A stretch of DNA of 64,000 bases from an uncultured Sulfitobacter sp. (GCF_947500075.1 NZ_CANMQS010000004.1:186001-250000), one strand, 5' to 3'. Positions 43,771-53,409 are shown, counted from the first letter of the stretch. Notes: a model not told the origin generated them from the sequence alone. Translations and numbers: made by a program.

Positions 43771-44796
43771 TTACTCACCCGCGTAGTGCTTGCGCAGTGC
43801 CTTGTACATCTCTGCACCTGCACCACCGCCGTCAATGCGCTCATACATCCGCGCCCAGGCCGCATCATCCGCCATCTTCTGGTAGGCTGCACCGGCTTCT
43901 TCGGAATGGCTGACAAAGGTCATGCCGCCATCCGCGAGCACCTTGGCATCCGCCGCCACTTCGGTCTGACGGTCGGCATAGGATTTCGCTTCCCACTCGA
44001 TCACAACAGACTGGATCAGTTCCTGCGATTCCGCCGACAGCGCATTCCAGGCTTCCGCGTTGAAGATCACGCCAATGTCCGTGTTGTAGAACGTTGGATC
44101 GACACGGTACTTCAGGAACTCATTCCACTTCAGCTGCGGAATGCCGATCTCTGTCCATGCGGCCGCATCGACAACGCCCTTTTCCAGACCCGCATAGACT
44201 TCTGTTGCAGGCATGGAGGCTGTCGTGGCGTTCATCGCCTCAAAGAAAGCGTGGTAAATCGGGTTGTCGCGCAGCTTGACGCCGGTGAGGTCGAGAACAC
44301 CGTCCTCGTTAAACTTGGGCTCTGAATTCATGTAGATGTGGAATTTGATCCCACCGTCGATCCAGCCCAGATGCTTGACGCCGAACCGGTCCTGATGCGC
44401 CTGATCCATCAAGGCGGCACCGCCGTTCGCGCGGGCCTCCATCGGTGTCACGCGGGAGGCGACCATTGCGTCGATCTCCGGCACGTTTGCACCATAAAAG
44501 CTGCCCGGTGTGTGGACCATGTCGACAACACCGTCCCGCACGGCTGCGGGCTGCTGGAACATGCCGATCGCTTCGGGCCCACCGCGCACGTCAATCTGCA
44601 CGATGCCTTCGCCGCGCGCGTTGATGTCATCCACCATCGCCAGGAAGGTCTTGGTGTAAACCAGAAAATCGGGGAAGGCGTGGACAGCGCTGACGCGGTC
44701 TTCGGCCTGCGCCAGAGTGGGGGCCATTGCCACGGCCATGCCAGCCGCAGCCAGTGTCATTGTGGCCTTTTGTGAAAGCCGGTTGAAAAAAGTCAT
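43771..44796 (-). CDS. dctP: TRAP transporter solute-binding protein (DctP)
   Basis: 341 residues with signal peptide (ATMTLAAAGMAVAMAPTLAQA). Family segments: GVVDMVHTPGSFYG, GVKLRDNPIYHAFFEAMNA carrying the conserved Arg that binds carboxylates, ATEVYAGLEKGVVDAAAWTE. Periplasmic receptor of the TRAP system, and thus the likely entry point for the substrate of the whole cluster. Confidence 0.93.
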   Translation of the reverse strand: MTFFNRLSQKATMTLAAAGMAVAMAPTLAQAEDRVSAVHAFPDFLVYTKTFLAMVDDINARGEGIVQIDVRGGPEAIGMFQQPAAVRDGVVDMVHTPGSFYGANVPEIDAMVASRVTPMEARANGGAALMDQAHQDRFGVKHLGWIDGGIKFHIYMNSEPKFNEDGVLDLTGVKLRDNPIYHAFFEAMNATTASMPATEVYAGLEKGVVDAAAWTEIGIPQLKWNEFLKYRVDPTFYNTDIGVIFNAEAWNALSAESQELIQSVVIEWEAKSYADRQTEVAADAKVLADGGMTFVSHSEEAGAAYQKMADDAAWARMYERIDGGGAGAEMYKALRKHYAGE

Positions 44797-44978
44797 CGGT
44801 CGTCTCCCTATTATATCATCAAACGCCTGACTCCTCGCGCAACACCCCGCTTCTGAGGCGGTGTATGCTGGCGCAGATCAACTTGCATGCGTTTACATGT
44901 ATAAAGCCTTGACCGGCGAAGGTTTGCAATGAAAACATTTTAAATATGCAACAACGCTGAAATTCGGGGGCAGAATTC

Positions 44979-46064
44979 ATGGAGATTGCGGTTTTAGGGG
45001 GCGGTAACGGGTCCATCGCGGCGGCAGTCGATCTGACGGAACAAGGCCACCGGGTTCGATTCTGGCGGCGCAACGCGCAGGCTCAGGAGGTGTTGCAGGC
45101 GGCTGACAATACCCTCACGCTGAAGGATTTTGCCGGGACGCGGCCGGTTCAGATCGCGGTGGTCACATCTGACATCGGGGAGGCTGTGCAGGGCGCGGAG
45201 CTGATCGTCTGCCCAACGCCTGCCACCGCGCAGGCGGATATCGCCGCCGCTCTGGGGCCACATCTGGCGGACGGTCAGGTCGTCTTCCTGCCGCCGGGCA
45301 GCTTTGGCAGCTGGATCATGGCGCAGGCTGTGCGGGCGTCCGGGAATACCGCTGATGTGTCCTGGGCGGAGGCCGGCACGCTGCCCTATCTGACCCGCCT
45401 GCACGGCGCAGACACAATCGCCATCACCACACGTGCAACCCGGTTGCCAAGCGGTGTTTATCCCCTGCGCAACGCCGATCATGCCCACCGCATTCTGGCG
45501 CGAGCCTATCCGTCCGTTGAACCCGCAGGCGATGCGCTGTCGGGCGCCTTGATGAACGCAGGCCCGATCATCCATCCTCCGCTCATCACCATGAACGCCG
45601 GACCCATTGAGCATTTTGACCATTGGGACATCCACAACGAAGGGACCCAGCCTGCCATCCGCCGCGTGACCTCACGGCTCGATGCGGAACGCATGGCGGT
45701 GCGCGAAGCGCTGGGCTACGCTGCGCCGCATTTCCCGCTGGCGGATCACTACGACCCCGAAGGGGAGGAATGGATGTACGGCAACGCGGCCCACGAAAAG
45801 CTGACAGACAGTGGCGACTGGCGCGAAAACCTGATCCTGACAGAACATCGGTACATGCGCGAGGATGTGGCGGTGGGTCTTGCTGTGCTGGTGTCCGTCG
45901 CCGACTGGGCTGGTGTGCCTGCGCCAACGGCCACCGGGTTGCTCGCGCTGGGGTCCGCCATTTGTGACGATGATTTCCGTCAGACGGGCCGGACACTCGA
46001 AAACCTCGGGCTGTCAGGGCTGTCCGTTGATGACCTACAGTCAAAACTGAAAGCAGGCGCATAA
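44979..46064 (+). CDS. NAD/NADP octopine (opine) dehydrogenase family protein
   Basis: 361 residues. N-terminal Rossmann loop AVLGGGNGSIAAAVDL, AELIVCPTPATAQADI, and an octopine-DH C-terminal domain with GALMNAGPIIHPPLITMNAG and the HFDHWDIHNEG block. The family oxidises or forms secondary amines joining amino and keto acids. Divergent from the TRAP operon and 1 bp ahead of the next dehydrogenase; oxidation of an imported opine-like compound is possible. Confidence 0.82.
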   Translation: MEIAVLGGGNGSIAAAVDLTEQGHRVRFWRRNAQAQEVLQAADNTLTLKDFAGTRPVQIAVVTSDIGEAVQGAELIVCPTPATAQADIAAALGPHLADGQVVFLPPGSFGSWIMAQAVRASGNTADVSWAEAGTLPYLTRLHGADTIAITTRATRLPSGVYPLRNADHAHRILARAYPSVEPAGDALSGALMNAGPIIHPPLITMNAGPIEHFDHWDIHNEGTQPAIRRVTSRLDAERMAVREALGYAAPHFPLADHYDPEGEEWMYGNAAHEKLTDSGDWRENLILTEHRYMREDVAVGLAVLVSVADWAGVPAPTATGLLALGSAICDDDFRQTGRTLENLGLSGLSVDDLQSKLKAGA

Positions 46065-46065
46065 C

Positions 46066-47046
46066 ATGATCGACAAGGAAACCATCGCCGCCGTTGGCGC
46101 GGGCCGCATGGGCCGTGGCATCGCGATCGCCTTTGCCTATGCCGGTCACGCGGTTCGGCTGATCGACGCCAAACCCCGAAGTGCGGATGACTTTGCCACG
46201 CTGCAACAGGCAGCAATGGAGGAGATCAAGGCGACACTCGCAATGCTGGCGGGCTTTGGACTGCTGGAGGCTGATGAAGTGGAAACTGTCTGCGCCCGCG
46301 TGACCTGTTTCCCGCTGGATCAGATGGAGGCGGCACTCGCCTCCGTGCCGGTGATCTTTGAAGGGGTGCCCGAAACGCTGGAAGCCAAGCGCGACGCATT
46401 CGAAGCCGTATCGCGGTGCGCGGATGTGGATGCCATCGTCGCCTCCACCACCTCCACCATTCTGTCGAACGACCTGCAAGGGTTCGTGGACGCACCGGAA
46501 CGCTTCCTCAATGCCCATTGGCTGAACCCCGCGTATCTGGTGCCATTGGTCGAACTCTCTCCCGGTGATGAAACCGCTCCGGAGACGACCGCGCGTTTGA
46601 AAGAACTGCTTGAACGGATCGGCAAGGTGCCCGTGGTCTGCACCGCCAGCCCCGGCTACATCGTGCCGCGCATTCAGGCCTTGGCCATGAATGAAGCCGC
46701 GCGGTTGGTCGAAGAGGGGGTTGCCAGCGCAGAAGACATCGACAAGGCGACGAAATACGGCTTCGGCTTCCGGTTTGCTGTTCTGGGCCTTTTGGAGTTC
46801 ATCGACTGGGGCGGGGGTGACATCCTGTATTATGCCAGCCGCTACATGGCCGATGCCACGGGGGAGGACCGGTTTCAGGCTCCCCGGATCGTGCAGGACA
46901 ACATGGCGCAGGGCCGGAACGGGTTGCGCGATGGCGAAGGGTTCATGAATTACGACGGTATGGACGTGCCCGCCTACCAAAAGCAACGCATCGGCGCCTT
47001 TGCGGAAATGCTGCGCCATTTGGACAAGATGCCGGTGAAGGGTTAA
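46066..47046 (+). CDS. 3-hydroxyacyl-CoA dehydrogenase family (lambda-crystallin/gulonate type)
   Basis: 326 residues. AAVGAGRMGRGIAIAFAYAGH is the NAD loop; VIFEGVPETLEAKRDAF, ASTTSTILSNDL, RFLNAHWLNPAYLVPLVEL with the catalytic His, and SPGYIVPRIQALAMNEA follow. The HWLNPA form and absence of an acyl-CoA fusion suit small-acid dehydrogenases. Probably oxidises a 3-hydroxy acid in the same pathway as the upstream opine-dehydrogenase-like gene (2 bp spacing). Confidence 0.83.
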   Translation: MIDKETIAAVGAGRMGRGIAIAFAYAGHAVRLIDAKPRSADDFATLQQAAMEEIKATLAMLAGFGLLEADEVETVCARVTCFPLDQMEAALASVPVIFEGVPETLEAKRDAFEAVSRCADVDAIVASTTSTILSNDLQGFVDAPERFLNAHWLNPAYLVPLVELSPGDETAPETTARLKELLERIGKVPVVCTASPGYIVPRIQALAMNEAARLVEEGVASAEDIDKATKYGFGFRFAVLGLLEFIDWGGGDILYYASRYMADATGEDRFQAPRIVQDNMAQGRNGLRDGEGFMNYDGMDVPAYQKQRIGAFAEMLRHLDKMPVKG

Positions 47047-48134
47047 CGCGCCTCTGCGGCGAAGCGGCGGATACACGCCACAAGCCGGTCATTGTTGTCC
47101 GGCAGATGCAGGGAGAAGCGAAAGAAATCTTCCAGCCCCGGCTCCCGCGTGCGGTTCACGATGAACCCACCCTGATCAAAGAGGTGCTCCACCAGCTTTT
47201 CTGTAAGGTCGGCGGACCCATCCCGAAACCGGGCCATCATGAAATTGGTGTGGCTGGGGATCACTTCCAACCCCAATTGCCCCAGAGCACCGGCAATCCG
47301 CGCCCGTTCGGATTTGATCTCTGCTACCTGCTTGTCAATCCCGGCCTGTTCCCCCAATGCAGCCACCGCGCCCGCTTGTGCGGCAGCATTCACCGTCCCC
47401 ATTCCCCGCGCGGCATAGATCACCGGGATCATCCAGGGGGCGGCATGGCACCATCCTACCCGCAACCCGGCAAGGCCGTAGGCTTTGGAAAAGGTCCGCG
47501 TGACAATCACGTTCTCATGTGTGGCCACCAGCTTGTGCACCGCGTCGCAGTATCCAGCTTCCGCAAACTCGCCATAAGCCAGATCGAGCACCAGAACGAT
47601 GTCGGGGCGCAGGTCGCGTGCCAACCTGCGCAGCGCTTCCAGCGGCACCATCGTGCCCGTGGGATTGTTTGGGTTGGCCAGAAAGACAAGCCGCGTCTGG
47701 TCTGTCACAGCCCCCAGAAGCGCATCCACATCTGTGGTGAAGGCCGCCTCCGGTGCCTTGATCAGGGTCGCGCCCACCCGGTTCGCGGTCAGGGCAAACT
47801 GGATGTACCCGAATTGAGAGATCAGGATAGCATCCCCCGGTCGCGCGAAGCACCGCGCAATCACATCCAGCAGTTCCTCTGACCCATTGCCGCAGACGAT
47901 CTGCTCCGCATCCAGCCCGTTTTGCGCGGCAAGCGCATCCCGCAGCGCATCACAATGGGGGCTCCCGTAGGATTGCGCCTGCGCGGTTGTGTTGTGCAAG
48001 GCCGTCAGGACGGACGGCAAAGGCGGATAGGGCAGTTCATTGAAGCCCACATTCACAATCGGCAACCCCAGAGGCTGCGCGCGGCTGATCCGGCCGCGCA
48101 GGGGCATCGGTTCAAGATAGGGCTGTGGTCTCAT
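47043..48134 (-). CDS. PLP-dependent aminotransferase, histidinol-phosphate type
   Basis: 363 residues from the ATG at 48134 (AGGA upstream); GTG at 48158 is an alternative. Fold type I: CGNGSEELLDVIARCF, FLANPNNPTGTMVPL, DLAYGEFAEAG, TFSKAYGLAGLRVGW with the PLP lysine, SHTNFMMARF. Converges with the preceding gene (4-bp overlap). Related enzymes act on histidinol phosphate or aromatic amino acids; substrate here unknown. Confidence 0.83.
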   Translation of the reverse strand: MRPQPYLEPMPLRGRISRAQPLGLPIVNVGFNELPYPPLPSVLTALHNTTAQAQSYGSPHCDALRDALAAQNGLDAEQIVCGNGSEELLDVIARCFARPGDAILISQFGYIQFALTANRVGATLIKAPEAAFTTDVDALLGAVTDQTRLVFLANPNNPTGTMVPLEALRRLARDLRPDIVLVLDLAYGEFAEAGYCDAVHKLVATHENVIVTRTFSKAYGLAGLRVGWCHAAPWMIPVIYAARGMGTVNAAAQAGAVAALGEQAGIDKQVAEIKSERARIAGALGQLGLEVIPSHTNFMMARFRDGSADLTEKLVEHLFDQGGFIVNRTREPGLEDFFRFSLHLPDNNDRLVACIRRFAAEAR

Positions 48135-48277
48135 GATCTGTCCTGACATCTGCTGCACGCTCTATGCAGTGAAAGGGCAGAACCGTGGAAGGCACAAGCC
48201 CTCAGTCCGCCTGTGATTCTGATCCACCTATGGCCTCAGGCGGAGCGCTCCTTCAAAAACCACAGTCGCGGCCCGCA

Positions 48278-49900
48278 TCAGATCCGCATGCGCGGCACAT
48301 CATGGGGGTCAAGGCGAAGATCAATCAGGAACGGACCCTTGCGGTCTTTGAGCGCGACGAGCGCAGCGTCAAGTTCGGCCATTGATCGGACTTCCACACC
48401 GTCGCCGCCCAGAGATTTGGCGGATTCGGCAAAAGAGGGCCAGTGGAATTCCGTCAGGCTGGGATCCATCTTGCGGTCAATGAACTGGATATGCTCCGCC
48501 CCATAGGCGGAATCGTTGGCAACAATGACAATCAGGTCGATGCCAAGGCGCACAGCCGTGTTGAATTCGTTGATGCCGCCCATCATGAACCCGCCATCGC
48601 CGCTGAACAGCACGACCGGCCGGTCGGGTGCGGCAAGGCCCGCCCCAATCGCTTCCTGAAGGCCCAGCCCGATGGCCCCGAAATTGACCGTTCCCACAAA
48701 GCTCTTGGGGTTCGGCGCGGAGATGCGACACCAGACTTCGGTCATGAAACGCCCTCCATCGGTGACCAGAATACGGTCTTGAGGCAGGGCAGCTTCGAGC
48801 GTTTCCAGCGCCTGCACGTAGTTCACAAAACCCTCGCCGCTTTTGTCTGCACCAGTGGGATGCGCGGTCAGGGTTGCGGTGTCCAGTTCGCGGGTGAAAC
48901 CGCTTGGCGGCACCTCGGCCTCATCCAGCCAGTAGAGGATGGTTTCAGCCGTCAGGCCCGCATCGGCCACTAGCGCGGCGTCGGGGTGCAGACCGCCGCC
49001 GATGGCTGTGGATTCAACGTCAATCTGCACGATGCGCTTGTTTTTCATCAGCTTGCCACGATCCGTTGTGAAATCGTGCAAGGCGGTGCCAAAGCAGACG
49101 ATGCAATCAGACTGCGCGATCAGATCGTAAGCTGCTGGCGTCGACAGCGTGCCGAAAATGTCGATGTTGTAAGGGTGGTCGTTGAACAACCCCTTCGCTT
49201 TCAGCGTCGTTGCAAGGGGGGCTTCCAGCCGGTCTGCCAGCTTGATCAACTGCTCCCGCGCGTCCACCGCGCCGGCGCCGGCAAGGATCAACGGACGACG
49301 GGCAGAGGCAATCATGCCGATGGCCTGATCCAGAATATCGCCCTGCGCCACCCCGCCGGGTGCGGTAAACACGTCCAGCACATGGGGCGCGTGGCTGACC
49401 TCCTGCCACATGAAATCGGCAGGCATGTTCAGCACAATCGGGCGGCGTTCCACCTGCGCGCGGTAAAAGGCGCGCGCCACGTCCATCACGACTGTTTCGG
49501 GTGTGCGCAACTGTTCAAACCCTGCGCCGGTGGCCTTGACCAACTCGCGCTGGTCGATGCTTTGCAGATGGCGCGGGTTGTCAACCGGGGTGTCGCCCGC
49601 AAGTACGACAACTGGCATATGCCCGCGCGCCGCTTCTGTCAGGGCAGTCACACAATTGGTCAGGGCCGGGCCATGGGTCACTGTGGCAACGCCCACTTTG
49701 CCCGAAACATGCGCATAGGCCAGCGCCATCAGGACAGAGCTTCCTTCATGGGCTGCGGGCACAAAGCGGCCACCAAATTCCCGGACGAAGCTGTCGACCA
49801 TGAACAGATTGGCATCCCCCATCAATCCAAACATCGTTTCGACGCCATGCTCATGGGTCGCGCGTGCGATGGATTGATAGACGTTTAGATGTTGGCCCAT
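48278..49900 (-). CDS. Thiamine diphosphate-dependent enzyme, acetolactate synthase-like
   Basis: 540 residues from MGQHLNVYQSIARATHEHGV. The catalytic Glu is in FVPAAHEGSSVLMALAYA; central domain LILAGAGAVDAREQLIKLAD; ThDP-binding GDGGFMMGGINEFNTAVRLG ending in VANDSAYG. Decarboxylases and synthases share this layout. Taken with the aminotransferase next door it could decarboxylate or carboligate a 2-keto acid produced by transamination. Start chosen at the family N-terminus; the frame continues to 49945. Confidence 0.85.
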   Translation of the reverse strand: MGQHLNVYQSIARATHEHGVETMFGLMGDANLFMVDSFVREFGGRFVPAAHEGSSVLMALAYAHVSGKVGVATVTHGPALTNCVTALTEAARGHMPVVVLAGDTPVDNPRHLQSIDQRELVKATGAGFEQLRTPETVVMDVARAFYRAQVERRPIVLNMPADFMWQEVSHAPHVLDVFTAPGGVAQGDILDQAIGMIASARRPLILAGAGAVDAREQLIKLADRLEAPLATTLKAKGLFNDHPYNIDIFGTLSTPAAYDLIAQSDCIVCFGTALHDFTTDRGKLMKNKRIVQIDVESTAIGGGLHPDAALVADAGLTAETILYWLDEAEVPPSGFTRELDTATLTAHPTGADKSGEGFVNYVQALETLEAALPQDRILVTDGGRFMTEVWCRISAPNPKSFVGTVNFGAIGLGLQEAIGAGLAAPDRPVVLFSGDGGFMMGGINEFNTAVRLGIDLIVIVANDSAYGAEHIQFIDRKMDPSLTEFHWPSFAESAKSLGGDGVEVRSMAELDAALVALKDRKGPFLIDLRLDPHDVPRMRI

Positions 49901-50207
49901 GGGTGCCCCCGTTGATTGCTGATCTGGCCTGAATATCAGGAGCATTGCGCGGGATGCCCGCGAATTTGGCGTATTTTTTCAATACGGTGCGGGAATATGA
50001 TGAAAAATCAGAATTTGGTGCGGAGATGTCGCGCGCAACTTGCGCTGGAAGATGCGTTTCATGGGGTATGACCGTCGGCGATTTAATTCTTACTAAAATT
50101 GTCGGATTGACATAACAAACGAAATCACTCAGAAATAAATCATCGTCAAGCCAACCCCATGCACGCACTGGGCCAGCCCGACCCCAACAGATGCGAGGAT
50201 GTTGAGA
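49901..50207. other. Leader region of the hemP cluster
   Basis: About 300 bp with an AT-rich part. TTGACA at 50107-50112 is a good -35; the -10 is uncertain (AATAAAT near 50134). Just upstream, TTTAATTCTTACTAAAATT (near 50078) loosely resembles an Irr-type iron control element, in keeping with hemP downstream. No gene seen. Confidence 0.4.
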
Positions 50208-50375
50208 ATGAGCCAGAGCGATTTGATCGGGCAGGGTGCACGCAGCCCGTCCGAGCCCCAGAAAGTGAACCGTGTCGACCTGATCACCGCATTCGCCGAG
50301 CTTTCCCCCTGTGCAGATTTCAGCCTTGAACGCATGCTGGACCGTGTGCAGCCCCCCGTGGGGCGTGGCCAATGA
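50208..50375 (+). CDS. Small protein preceding hemP, unknown
   Basis: 55 residues (MSQSDLIGQGARSPSEPQKV, ... DLITAFAELSPCADFSLERM ...). Its stop overlaps the hemP start (ATGA), so it is very likely translated with it. No family recognised. Confidence 0.5.
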   Translation: MSQSDLIGQGARSPSEPQKVNRVDLITAFAELSPCADFSLERMLDRVQPPVGRGQ

Positions 50376-50536
50376 CCTATCACGCGACACCGCCCAAACA
50401 GACCACGGCCAAAACGCTGCCCACCTATGCGGCCAGGGATCTGACCGAACACGGCGATCTGGCCCAGATCGTCCTCGGAGAGCAGGTCTACACGCTGCGC
50501 ATTACCCGTGCGGGCAAACTGATCCTCACAAAATGA
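50372..50536 (+). CDS. hemP: Hemin uptake protein HemP
   Basis: 54 residues; the C-terminus GEQVYTLRITRAGKLILTK is the HemP signature (Y-x-LR-x-TR-x-GKLILTK). HemP is a small iron-responsive protein found with haem uptake systems; in some bacteria it activates haem receptor genes. The middle gene of three with 4-bp overlaps; no TonB receptor is in view. Confidence 0.82.
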   Translation: MTYHATPPKQTTAKTLPTYAARDLTEHGDLAQIVLGEQVYTLRITRAGKLILTK

Positions 50537-51015
50537 CAGCGGCCCCGGACAAACGTGGTGCCGCGCCCATCGGCCATCTGGCAGAGCTGGACGCGCTTGA
50601 AGCGGCCAGTGTCATCTATCTGCGGCTGTGGAGTGACGGGGGAGACGCACAGGCCCATATGCAGTGCGCGTTTTCATCGATGCTCGGCGTGGATCAGGGC
50701 GCGCGCGCGATGCACGCTTTTGAGGATCTCTGCACCCTTTGTGCCACCCACGGACGCCGGCCTTTGATGCGTCATGGCATCGGGTGCACATGCCTTGGCG
50801 CAGACGAAGCCTGCTTTGCCCATTTCATCGCCACCGCGGCAGAAGGGGAGCGGGACGATGCAATGCTGATGGCAACGCTGCTTGTGCGGGTGGACATGGC
50901 GCCTGTCCTTGTGGCTCTGGCGATCGACGTGGGGCTTGCGCTGAAACGCATGCGGCTGCGGACACCGCGGGCTGTAAACCAGCCGCGGCAAACCGAATTC
51001 CACACCTTGCATTAA
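50533..51015 (+). CDS. Protein of the hemP cluster, unknown
   Basis: 160 residues from the ATG overlapping the hemP stop. Helical; a Cys-rich stretch HGIGCTCLGADEACFAHFI (about residues 79-97) may bind metal or haem. LEAASVIYLRLWSDGGDAQ and DAMLMATLLVRVDMAPVLV are further landmarks. Position behind hemP suggests an iron or haem role; no family identified. Confidence 0.6.
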   Translation: MTAAPDKRGAAPIGHLAELDALEAASVIYLRLWSDGGDAQAHMQCAFSSMLGVDQGARAMHAFEDLCTLCATHGRRPLMRHGIGCTCLGADEACFAHFIATAAEGERDDAMLMATLLVRVDMAPVLVALAIDVGLALKRMRLRTPRAVNQPRQTEFHTLH

Positions 51016-51037
51016 GCACGCCAAACGCGCCGCGTCG

Positions 51038-51970
51038 TCACCGTGACTGGTCCGAGATGCGGCGCAGCACACGACGCTGCGCGCCGAACCCTTCGGGCAG
51101 GACCACAGCTCTCCGCGCTGCAAAACGCCCGGTATAGTCGCCATTCAGCAAGACCCGCGATCCCGCGAAGCTGTCCAGCTTGAGGTTGCGTTCAAAGCTG
51201 TGCCCCAACCCCGCCAGCCTGTAGCCGGGCGCGTTGGAGGTGGGGTCAAGATACCCTTCCACGCTCAACCGCACCAAAGGTCCGGCAGCCCCTGTGAACC
51301 GCTGTGTTTCGACGCGGCGTGCGCGCAACACGCCTGTTTGCGGATCAAATTGTCCGACAACACTGGCAAAAGAACCGCTTGCGGGGCTGCCGGTGCCGGG
51401 ACCGCGCACGGGAACGGCGCCAACGCGGGCGCTGCCGCCACTTCGTGTCACATCTCCGGCCACCAGATCGCGGGCCGCACGGGCAGGTGCCAAGCGGCTG
51501 GCCTGCACAACCCGGCCCCGCCACACACCCGAAACCGCCACGCGGTCGCCAATGCCGAACCCGCTGAGCCGCCCGTCCAGACGGACGTCAACACCGTTGA
51601 CCGTGATCTGCCTGCCGCCTCCGGACACCTGCGTGATGGTGCCAACCAGCGGATGTGTGACATGCACACGTCTGGCAACCAGCCCGTTTGCCGGGCCTGC
51701 GGCTTCGACCGTCAGGCTGTCCCCAACCTTCAAATCCCCTTTGCGCAATGCGCCAAACCCATCAATGTACCGGGTCGCGGCATCGGTCCGCACATAGTTG
51801 CCTGCGACGATCAGGCTGCCGAAATCGGTCAGAAGCCCCACGATACCCGTTCCTCCGATACCGCCTTCCGCATCGGGGCGTGCGGTCTGCGCCAGACCCA
51901 TATGGGGCACGACAAGAGCGGCAGCACCCAGTCCCAAAAAGAGGCGGCGGGAGAATTTAGGCGTCTTCAT
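51038..51970 (-). CDS. Tat-exported DUF5666-like protein
   Basis: 310 residues from the ATG at 51970. Twin-arginine signal FSRRLFLGLGAAALVV, cleavage near GLAQ. Mature part has repeated OB-like segments of DUF5666 type: TGIVGLLTDFGSLIVAGNYV, GDLKVGDSLTVEA, GTITQVSGGGRQITVNGVDV, GFGIGDRVAVSGVWRG. Function unknown; periplasmic. Its start lies inside the end of the DUF6502 gene (14-bp overlap). Confidence 0.65.
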   Translation of the reverse strand: MKTPKFSRRLFLGLGAAALVVPHMGLAQTARPDAEGGIGGTGIVGLLTDFGSLIVAGNYVRTDAATRYIDGFGALRKGDLKVGDSLTVEAAGPANGLVARRVHVTHPLVGTITQVSGGGRQITVNGVDVRLDGRLSGFGIGDRVAVSGVWRGRVVQASRLAPARAARDLVAGDVTRSGGSARVGAVPVRGPGTGSPASGSFASVVGQFDPQTGVLRARRVETQRFTGAAGPLVRLSVEGYLDPTSNAPGYRLAGLGHSFERNLKLDSFAGSRVLLNGDYTGRFAARRAVVLPEGFGAQRRVLRRISDQSR

Positions 51971-52799
51971 CGTGGATCCCTTGTGCTTGACCCGTCTCAT
52001 CTTGCTTGAAAAAGAAGTGGCCGAACCTGAATCTGTGTCGTGCGGCAGCATCTTCCTTGTCGGCATCCTGCCGCGCTGAGGCAAGTGCGTTCACCTTCTG
52101 GAGAGCATCCATGCTCAACCTGCGGGCTTCTGTTTCGATCTCCGCCACCGAGGCTTCCGAAAGGTAGTTGTAAAAAACGGCCCGCTCGAAATGCGGCGCC
52201 CCTTCGGAGATGAGGTTCTCTACCGCCGCCTGCATGTGATCGCCGACGTTGTGGGCAAAGAAATGCAGCTTCTGATCCATGTCAGCTGAACCGAACAACC
52301 CTTCCAGCAAGAGCGTGACCATGTTGTCTTCCACGGCAACGATCTTCTGGCGTTCCAATTCGTCCAGCACCGTGCGCGGGCGGATATCGCGGCTGACCGA
52401 CTGGACGAGGGCGTCAAAACTCGCCCCTTCGGCTGCCGTACGGGGCAGGGGGGCGGGGTTTTCGTCCGCATCCACGAAGGATTTGTCAGACAACCAGCGC
52501 CCGACAACCGTCGCCAGAATACTGACTTTCTGTCCAACCGCCTTGTCCTCACCCCTGCTGAGAGAGCGGAATTCCTTCACGTCCCGGCGGTGCACACCCG
52601 TCATGACAGAGATCCGGCTGTCCGTGGCGCTGTCCTTCAGTTCTTCTTCGGCAACCTGAACATATGTTTGTTTTACAATGCGGTAGAGGGCGGGTGCCGT
52701 CACGCCCTGCGCGATCAACGCACGCACCAACGGACGGACGAGCCGCCGCACAGCCTGTTCGAACAAACTGGATTTGGAGAAGGGATCTTGCACTGCCAT
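51957..52799 (-). CDS. DUF6502 family protein
   Basis: 280 residues from the ATG at 52799 (LFEQAVRRLVRPLVRALIAQ, YRIVKQTYVQVAEEEL, SRISVMTGVHRRDVKEFR). The N-terminal half looks like a winged-helix DNA-binding unit. Co-transcribed with the DUF5666-like gene and divergent from the fasciclin lipoprotein, so it may regulate either. Confidence 0.7.
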   Translation of the reverse strand: MAVQDPFSKSSLFEQAVRRLVRPLVRALIAQGVTAPALYRIVKQTYVQVAEEELKDSATDSRISVMTGVHRRDVKEFRSLSRGEDKAVGQKVSILATVVGRWLSDKSFVDADENPAPLPRTAAEGASFDALVQSVSRDIRPRTVLDELERQKIVAVEDNMVTLLLEGLFGSADMDQKLHFFAHNVGDHMQAAVENLISEGAPHFERAVFYNYLSEASVAEIETEARRLSMDALQKVNALASARQDADKEDAAARHRFRFGHFFFKQDETGQAQGIHDEDA

Positions 52800-52923
52800 G
52801 ACAGGCAAGATGACGCCGTGTGTGAAAAAATTCCACAAAAAACTTGCCAAAACGGATCCATGAGACAATTTGAAGCGAATACCGTGTGTATTTTGCACAC
52901 AAGAACTTCAAGGAGGTCCAGAA

Positions 52924-53409
52924 ATGAAACTGTCCAACGTCGCCAAAGCTGCCGCTCTTGCTGCCACGCTCGCCCTTGCGGGCTGTGCCGAAACCATGGG
53001 GGAGCCTGATATTGTCGAGGTCGCCCAGTCCGCAGGCACTTTTGAAACACTTGTCGCTGCCGTATCGGCAGCCGATCTGGTGAGCACCCTGCAAAGCGAC
53101 GGACCTTTCACCGTCTTCGCCCCAACCGATGCGGCCTTTGCGGCCCTTCCCGCTGGCACCGTCGAGACGTTGTTGAAGCCCGAGAACAAGGATCAGCTGA
53201 CCGCGATCCTGACCTACCACGTGCTGCCCGGCAAAGTGATGGCGGCCGATATCGCAGGCAAACGTCTGAGCCCGACAACCGTGAATGGCAAGGCCGTCCA
53301 TGTCGATGGGCGCAACGGCGTGAAAGTTGAAAACGCCACCGTCATTCAGGCCGACATTCCCGCATCAAACGGTGTGATCCACGTGATCGACAGCGTTCTT
53401 CTTCCGTAA
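52924..53409 (+). CDS. Fasciclin-domain lipoprotein
   Basis: 161 residues with a lipoprotein signal ([12 protein letters not shown]). One FAS1 domain: [48 protein letters not shown] and [15 protein letters not shown] (H1 and H2 motifs intact). AAGGAGG precedes the ATG at 52924. FAS1 lipoproteins mediate adhesion or bind small ligands at the envelope. Followed after 25 bp by the larger fasciclin protein. Confidence 0.9.
   Translation: MKLSNVAKAAALAATLALAGCAETMGEPDIVEVAQSAGTFETLVAAVSAADLVSTLQSDGPFTVFAPTDAAFAALPAGTVETLLKPENKDQLTAILTYHVLPGKVMAADIAGKRLSPTTVNGKAVHVDGRNGVKVENATVIQADIPASNGVIHVIDSVLLP

Noticed and set aside
45586..47076. 496-codon reverse frame opposite the two dehydrogenases
   Set aside because: Antisense shadow of genes with clear Rossmann motifs.
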